From Limnohabitans sp. 2KL-1 (lineage in GTDB: Bacteria; Pseudomonadota; Gammaproteobacteria; Burkholderiales; Burkholderiaceae_C), in contig NZ_NESL01000004.1 of the NCBI RefSeq assembly GCF_003063435.1, forward strand, positions 1-64,000: 64,000 bases of DNA, written 5' to 3'. Made by a program: the position numbers and the translations under genes. Below the pieces are notes generated by a model. It did no database searches. It was not told the origin of the DNA and was given only the letters and a program-made list of their open reading frames with translations. Within the stretch, counting starts at the first letter, position 1. Each line of letters opens with the position of its first letter. This document shows positions 59,899 through 64,000 of the stretch, piece by piece.

Positions 59899-60063
59899 TC
59901 AGGACGGGCGAGGCGCTTCGGTGCCTATGGTCGTTGCGCCAGTCGAGGTCGGTGCTGAGCAGACCGATGCGATTGACAAGTCGTTGGGGATGCCGTGTGG
60001 CATGTTGCCGAGCTTGACGGCGTCCTTCAACGTCTGAGAGACTTTGGCTGGAAAAAATGTCAT
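59899..60063 (-). CDS. Possible small protein, 54 aa (doubtful)
   Basis: An open frame of 54 codons between the icd terminator and yigZ, ending 7 bases before the yigZ start. Codon use is moderately coding-like, and the product (starting MTFFPAKVSQTLKDAVKLGN) is soluble, with no recognised family. No ribosome binding site is evident before the ATG at 60063. It could equally be leader sequence of yigZ. Kept only because it fills most of the 269-base gap. Confidence 0.22.
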   Translation of the reverse strand: MTFFPAKVSQTLKDAVKLGNMPHGIPNDLSIASVCSAPTSTGATTIGTEAPRPS

Positions 60064-60112
60064 GCCAAAAGTTTCTATTTGCTGCATTCTGAATGTTTGT
60101 ACAGGTTTCAAT

Positions 60113-60140
60113 GAAAAAAGCCATCCTTTCGGATGGCTTT
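60113..60140 (-). terminator. Intrinsic terminator after icd
   Basis: On the minus strand AAAGCCATCC pairs perfectly with GGATGGCTTT over a GAAA tetraloop and is followed by a T run (the A run at 60114-60119). It lies about 20 bases beyond the icd stop. Confidence 0.9.
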
Positions 60141-60161
60141 GAAGGCTTTTCAACCAGCAGT

Positions 60162-62402
60162 TCAGGCTGCAGCGCTCAATACGGCATTGAGCGTTGCGCT
60201 GGGGCACATGATGGCTTTGATCTTTTCCTGTGAAGGATAGTAGTAACCGCCAATGTCCACCGGCTTGCCCTGTACAGCATTGAGTTCTTCCACGATCTTT
60301 TTCTCGTTATCCGTCAGTTGCTTGGCCAAAGAGGTGAATTGGGCGGCCAGTTCAGCATCCTCGGTTTGTGCAACCATTTCCTGTGCCCAGTACATGGCCA
60401 AATAGAACTGGCTGCCGCGGTTGTCCAACTGTCCGGTTTTGGGAGAGGGGTTTTTGTTGTTGTCGAGCAATTTGCCCGTTGCGGCATCCAGCGCCTTGGC
60501 CAAAACGACCGCCTTTTTGTTACCGGTCTTCAGGCCCAGGTCTTCCAGTGAGACGGCCAGTGCCAGGAATTCACCCAGTGAATCCCAGCGCAAATGGTTC
60601 TCTTCGACCAATTGCTGAACGTGTTTGGGCGCCGAGCCACCTGCGCCTGTTTCGTACATGCCGCCACCGGCCATCAAAGGTACGACCGACAGCATCTTGG
60701 CCGAGGTGCCCAATTCCATGATCGGGAACAGGTCGGTCAGGTAATCGCGCAGGATGTTGCCCGTCGCGCTGATGGTGTCCAGACCGCGCACCACGCGCTC
60801 CAGGGTGTAACGCATCGCACGCACCTGGCTCATGATTTGGATGTCAAGACCTGAGGTGTTGTGTTCGTGCAGGTACATCTTGACCTTGGTGATCAATTGC
60901 GCTTCATGAGGGCGATATTGGTCGAGCCAGAACACCACGGGCATGCCGGAGTTGCGGGCACGCGTGACGGCCAGCTTGACCCAGTCCCGGATCGCTGCGT
61001 CTTTGACCTGGCACATGCGCCAGATGTCGCCGGCTTCCACGTTTTGTGACAGCAAAACTTCACCGGTGTTCAGATCGGTGATGTTGGCCACACCGTCTTC
61101 GGTGATCTCGAAGGTCTTGTCGTGTGAGCCGTATTCTTCGGCCTGCTGGGCCATCAAGCCCACATTCGGCACCGTGCCCATGGTCTTGGGATCGAACGCG
61201 CCATGCCATTTGCAGAAGTTGATCATCTCTTGGTAAATGCGGGCAAAAGTCGATTCGGGCATCACGGCCTTGACGTCCTTCAGGCGGCCGTTGGCGTCCC
61301 ACATCTTGCCGCCGTTGCGGATCATGGCGGGCATGGAGGCGTCCACGATCACATCATTGGGCGAGTGGAAGTTGGTGATGCCCTTGGCCGAATCGACCAT
61401 GGCCAACTCGGGGCGGTGCTCGTGGCAGGCGTGCAGGTCGCGCTTGATCTCGTCTTGCTTGGACTGGGGCAGGGTGGCGATCTTGTTGTACAGATCGGCC
61501 ATGCCGTTGTTCACGTTCACGCCCAGATCTTCAAACAGTTTGGCGTGTTTTTCGAAGGCGTCCTTGTAGAAGATCTTCACGCAGTGACCAAACACGATGG
61601 GGTGCGAGACCTTCATCATGGTGGCTTTGACGTGCAGCGAGAACATCACGCCGGTCTTGCGGGCGTCTTCAATCTCTTTTTCGTAAAATTCGACCAGGGC
61701 CTTCTTGCTCATGAACATGCTGTCAATGACTTCACGGTCGAGCAAAGAGACTTTTTGCTTGAGCACGATGGACTTGCCGCTTTGGGTGATCAATTCCATC
61801 TTCACGTCGCGGGCGCGGTCCAAGGTCATGGACTTTTCGCCATGGTAGAAGTCGCCGGCGTGCATGTGCGACACATGCGAGCGCGAGGCCTGGCTCCACT
61901 CGGCCATGCTGTGCGGATTTTTACGGGCGAACTCCTTCACGGCACGTGGTGCGCGGCGGTCCGAGTTGCCTTCGCGCAGAACGGGGTTCACGGCAGAGCC
62001 CGTGCACTTGGAGTAACGGGCCTTGAGGGCCTTCTCTTCGTCAGTTTTGGCGTTCTCTGGGTAGTCGGGCAGGGCGTAGCCCTTGGACTGCAATTCCTTG
62101 ATGGTGGCCACCAACTGGCCGACCGAGGCACTGATGTTGGGGAGCTTGATGATGTTGGTGTCTGGCAACAGCGTCAGTCGGCCGAGCTCAGAGAGGTTGT
62201 CCGGTACTTTTTGTTCAGGCGTCAAAAACTCAGGGAACTCACCGAGGACACGGGCTGCGACCGAAATGTCGCTGGTTTCAACGTCAATGCCAGCAGGTTG
62301 AGTGAAGGTTCGGATGACGGGCAAAAAGGCCGCCGTCGCCAACAAAGGGGCTTCATCCGTCAAGGTGTAAATGATTTTGGAGCGTGCTGCAGGCATGGTC
62401 AT
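60162..62402 (-). CDS. icd: NADP-dependent isocitrate dehydrogenase, monomeric type
   Basis: Monomeric (IDH-II type) isocitrate dehydrogenase of 746 residues, converting isocitrate to 2-oxoglutarate with NADP+ in the TCA cycle. The large single-chain size and blocks such as [60 protein letters not shown] and [20 protein letters not shown] separate it from the 420-residue dimeric enzyme. Its product feeds the 2-oxoglutarate dehydrogenase encoded at 22-28 kb. The ATG at 62402 is used; another ATG lies 6 bases further in. It has its own strong terminator and is divergent from thrS. Confidence 0.96.
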   Translation of the reverse strand: MTMPAARSKIIYTLTDEAPLLATAAFLPVIRTFTQPAGIDVETSDISVAARVLGEFPEFLTPEQKVPDNLSELGRLTLLPDTNIIKLPNISASVGQLVATIKELQSKGYALPDYPENAKTDEEKALKARYSKCTGSAVNPVLREGNSDRRAPRAVKEFARKNPHSMAEWSQASRSHVSHMHAGDFYHGEKSMTLDRARDVKMELITQSGKSIVLKQKVSLLDREVIDSMFMSKKALVEFYEKEIEDARKTGVMFSLHVKATMMKVSHPIVFGHCVKIFYKDAFEKHAKLFEDLGVNVNNGMADLYNKIATLPQSKQDEIKRDLHACHEHRPELAMVDSAKGITNFHSPNDVIVDASMPAMIRNGGKMWDANGRLKDVKAVMPESTFARIYQEMINFCKWHGAFDPKTMGTVPNVGLMAQQAEEYGSHDKTFEITEDGVANITDLNTGEVLLSQNVEAGDIWRMCQVKDAAIRDWVKLAVTRARNSGMPVVFWLDQYRPHEAQLITKVKMYLHEHNTSGLDIQIMSQVRAMRYTLERVVRGLDTISATGNILRDYLTDLFPIMELGTSAKMLSVVPLMAGGGMYETGAGGSAPKHVQQLVEENHLRWDSLGEFLALAVSLEDLGLKTGNKKAVVLAKALDAATGKLLDNNKNPSPKTGQLDNRGSQFYLAMYWAQEMVAQTEDAELAAQFTSLAKQLTDNEKKIVEELNAVQGKPVDIGGYYYPSQEKIKAIMCPSATLNAVLSAAA

Positions 62403-62600
62403 CGTGGTATAGGTTTTTACGAGATGAAAAAGAAGACCACTATCTTAAACCAAGCATCCCGACATGTGGCTGACGAAAGGCTTGATGTGCGCTTGCAGGC
62501 ATGAAAAGTTGCAGCGGTATGCGGTGCGCGCTGGCCATGGTCCGGTGAGCCCATGATTTGTGGGAAAATCAAGTTTGTTTTTGTTTCTTACATTCAATCA

Positions 62601-62624
62601 GCGCGGTCCAGGGACCGCGCTTTT
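62601..62624 (+). terminator. Terminator-like hairpin in the thrS leader
   Basis: GCGCGGTC (62601-62608) pairs perfectly with GACCGCGC (62613-62620) over a CAGG loop and is followed by TTTT, 14 bases before the thrS ATG. icd is divergent, so there is no upstream gene on this strand to terminate. A leader attenuator or structural element is therefore likelier. Confidence 0.6.
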
Positions 62625-62637
62625 GCATTCCAATCAA

Positions 62638-64000
62638 ATGGTTCAAATTACGCTTCCCGACGGTTCATTGCGCGATTTTTCTGGCCCGGTCACTGTCGCT
62701 GAGGTGGCCGCCTCCATTGGTACAGGCCTGGCCAAAGCAGCCCTGGGTGGCAAAGTCAATGGCGAATTGGTGGATACCAGCCATTGCATGAGTTCTGATG
62801 CCAAATTGGCCATCATCACCGCCAAAGACCCCGAGGGCCTGGAGTTGATCCGTCACTCGACAGCGCACTTGCTCGCTTATGCGGTCAAGGGCCTGTTTCC
62901 TGATGCGCAGGTGACCATCGGTCCTGTGATTGAGAACGGCTTCTATTACGACTTTTCCTACACCCGGCCTTTCACACCGGAAGATTTGGTGACGATTGAA
63001 AGGCGCATGGCCGAATTGGCAGCCAAGGACGAGCCCGTGGTGCGACGTGTCTTGCCTCGTGATGAAGCCGTGGCCTATTTCAAGGGCTTGGGAGAGCACT
63101 ACAAGGCTGAAATCATCGGCAGCATTCCTGCGGGTGAGCAGGTCAGCCTGTACAGGGAAGGCGATTTCGAGGATCTTTGCCGCGGGCCGCATGTGCCCAG
63201 CACCGGCAAACTCAAGCATTTCAAGTTGATGAAGGTGGCAGGTGCTTACTGGCGTGGCGACAGCAAAAACGAGATGTTGCAGCGTGTGTACGGTACGGCT
63301 TGGGCCAGCAAGGAAGACTTGCAGCAATACCTCATCCGCTTGGAAGAAGCGGAAAAACGCGACCACCGCAAGCTTGGCCGTGAACTCGATTTGTTCCATA
63401 TTGACGAGCACGCGCCGGGCCTTGTGTTCTGGCATCCCAAGGGCTGGACGGTTTGGCAGACGGTGGAGCAATACATGCGCCAGGTCTACCGTGACAGTGG
63501 TTATCAAGAGGTCAAGGGGCCGCAGATCCTGGACAAATCCCTGTGGGAAAAGACCGGTCACTGGGACAAATATCGCGACAACATGTTCACCACCGAGTCG
63601 GAAAAGCGTGATTACGCGCTCAAACCGATGAACTGCCCGGGCCACATCCTGATTTTCAAGCAGGGCATCAAGAGCTATCGCGATTTACCCCTGCGCTATG
63701 GAGAGTTCGGACAATGCCACCGCAACGAGCCTTCGGGTGGCCTGCACGGCATCATGCGCGTGCGCGGCTTCACGCAAGACGACGGGCACATTTTCTGCAC
63801 CGAAAACCAGATCCTGCCTGAATGCGATACTTTTACCAAGGTATTGAAAAAGGTCTACGCTGATTTCGGTTTCACCGATATCCTCTACAAAGTCTCTACC
63901 CGACCCGCTGCGCGCATTGGCTCTGATGAGTTGTGGGACAAAGCAGAAAAAGCTTTGATGGACAGCTTGCGCCACTCCGGGTGTGACTTTGTGATATCTG
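62638..64000 (+). CDS. thrS: Threonine--tRNA ligase (3' end beyond window)
   Basis: Class II synthetase charging tRNA-Thr; the first 454 of about 640 residues are visible. The N-terminal TGS domain ([20 protein letters not shown]) is followed by the editing domain with [20 protein letters not shown] and the conserved [12 protein letters not shown]. The catalytic domain shows motif 2-like [20 protein letters not shown], the zinc-site cysteine in [13 protein letters not shown] and [10 protein letters not shown]. The start ATG at 62638 has no strong binding site. The frame is open to the right edge. In relatives infC-rpmI-rplT follow. Confidence 0.96.
   Translation, partial: MVQITLPDGSLRDFSGPVTVAEVAASIGTGLAKAALGGKVNGELVDTSHCMSSDAKLAIITAKDPEGLELIRHSTAHLLAYAVKGLFPDAQVTIGPVIENGFYYDFSYTRPFTPEDLVTIERRMAELAAKDEPVVRRVLPRDEAVAYFKGLGEHYKAEIIGSIPAGEQVSLYREGDFEDLCRGPHVPSTGKLKHFKLMKVAGAYWRGDSKNEMLQRVYGTAWASKEDLQQYLIRLEEAEKRDHRKLGRELDLFHIDEHAPGLVFWHPKGWTVWQTVEQYMRQVYRDSGYQEVKGPQILDKSLWEKTGHWDKYRDNMFTTESEKRDYALKPMNCPGHILIFKQGIKSYRDLPLRYGEFGQCHRNEPSGGLHGIMRVRGFTQDDGHIFCTENQILPECDTFTKVLKKVYADFGFTDILYKVSTRPAARIGSDELWDKAEKALMDSLRHSGCDFVIS

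Overview
The window is GC-rich, densely packed bacterial chromosome. The most likely source is a betaproteobacterium of the order Burkholderiales, family Comamonadaceae (a Limnohabitans/Rhodoferax/Polaromonas-like relative). This is inferred from several features: the rimP-nusA-infB-rbfA-truB-typA order, odhA-odhB-lpdA followed by zapE, a Bug-type solute receptor, hisZ next to purA, the monomeric isocitrate dehydrogenase, and the Sm-like hfq followed by hflX-hflK-hflC. The genus cannot be fixed without a database search. No rRNA, tRNA, CRISPR array, insertion sequence or prophage gene was seen, and no gene-free stretch exceeds 300 bases. The longest is 59893-60161.

Layout. 1-4.6 kb: a Yej-type oligopeptide ABC importer (substrate-binding protein broken at its 5' side, two permeases, a fused double ATPase), translationally coupled by ATGA overlaps. 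4.7-13.0 kb: the translation and transcription operon rimP-nusA-infB-rbfA-truB-typA, preceded by a terminator-like leader hairpin. 13.1-20.1 kb: accessory metabolism (DMT exporter, 3-hydroxyisobutyryl-CoA hydrolase-like protein, a conserved hypothetical, Bug receptor, MFS transporter, glyoxalase-like protein, NlpC/P60 peptidase, isochorismatase-like hydrolase). 20.3-28.0 kb: central carbon metabolism (propionate-CoA ligase and the three 2-oxoglutarate dehydrogenase subunits), separated by clear intrinsic terminators. 28.1-35.9 kb: zapE, two small genes and a DinG-family helicase in one overlapping operon, convergent with bamD; then rluD, scpB and rluB.

36.1-51.9 kb: a long co-directional run, ndk-rlmN-rodZ-ispG-hisS-yfgM-bamB-der-hfq-hflX-hflK-hflC-DUF2065-hisZ-purA-phosphoribosyltransferase. 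It links nucleotide supply, isoprenoid synthesis, tRNA charging, outer-membrane assembly, ribosome GTPases, RNA chaperoning and membrane proteolysis control. 52-62.4 kb: shorter units on both strands (metC-like lyase, DUF2189 membrane protein, a 66-residue Lys-rich protein, tesA-mnmH divergent from ybbA-rlmB, a small lipoprotein, a split chromate transporter, a YigZ/IMPACT protein and monomeric icd). The window ends inside thrS, which runs off the right edge.

Most of the window is ordinary housekeeping sequence, and I did not find a convincing new biological system. The points most worth a second look are regulatory or structural: terminator-like hairpins placed right after TANAAT boxes ahead of rimP and scpB (and a similar hairpin ahead of thrS), a perfect hairpin abutting the sucA ribosome binding site, the tesA/ybbA start codons that overlap in one GCATGC palindrome, a 14-bp tandem repeat crossing a stop codon, and a sequence discontinuity at the left edge.
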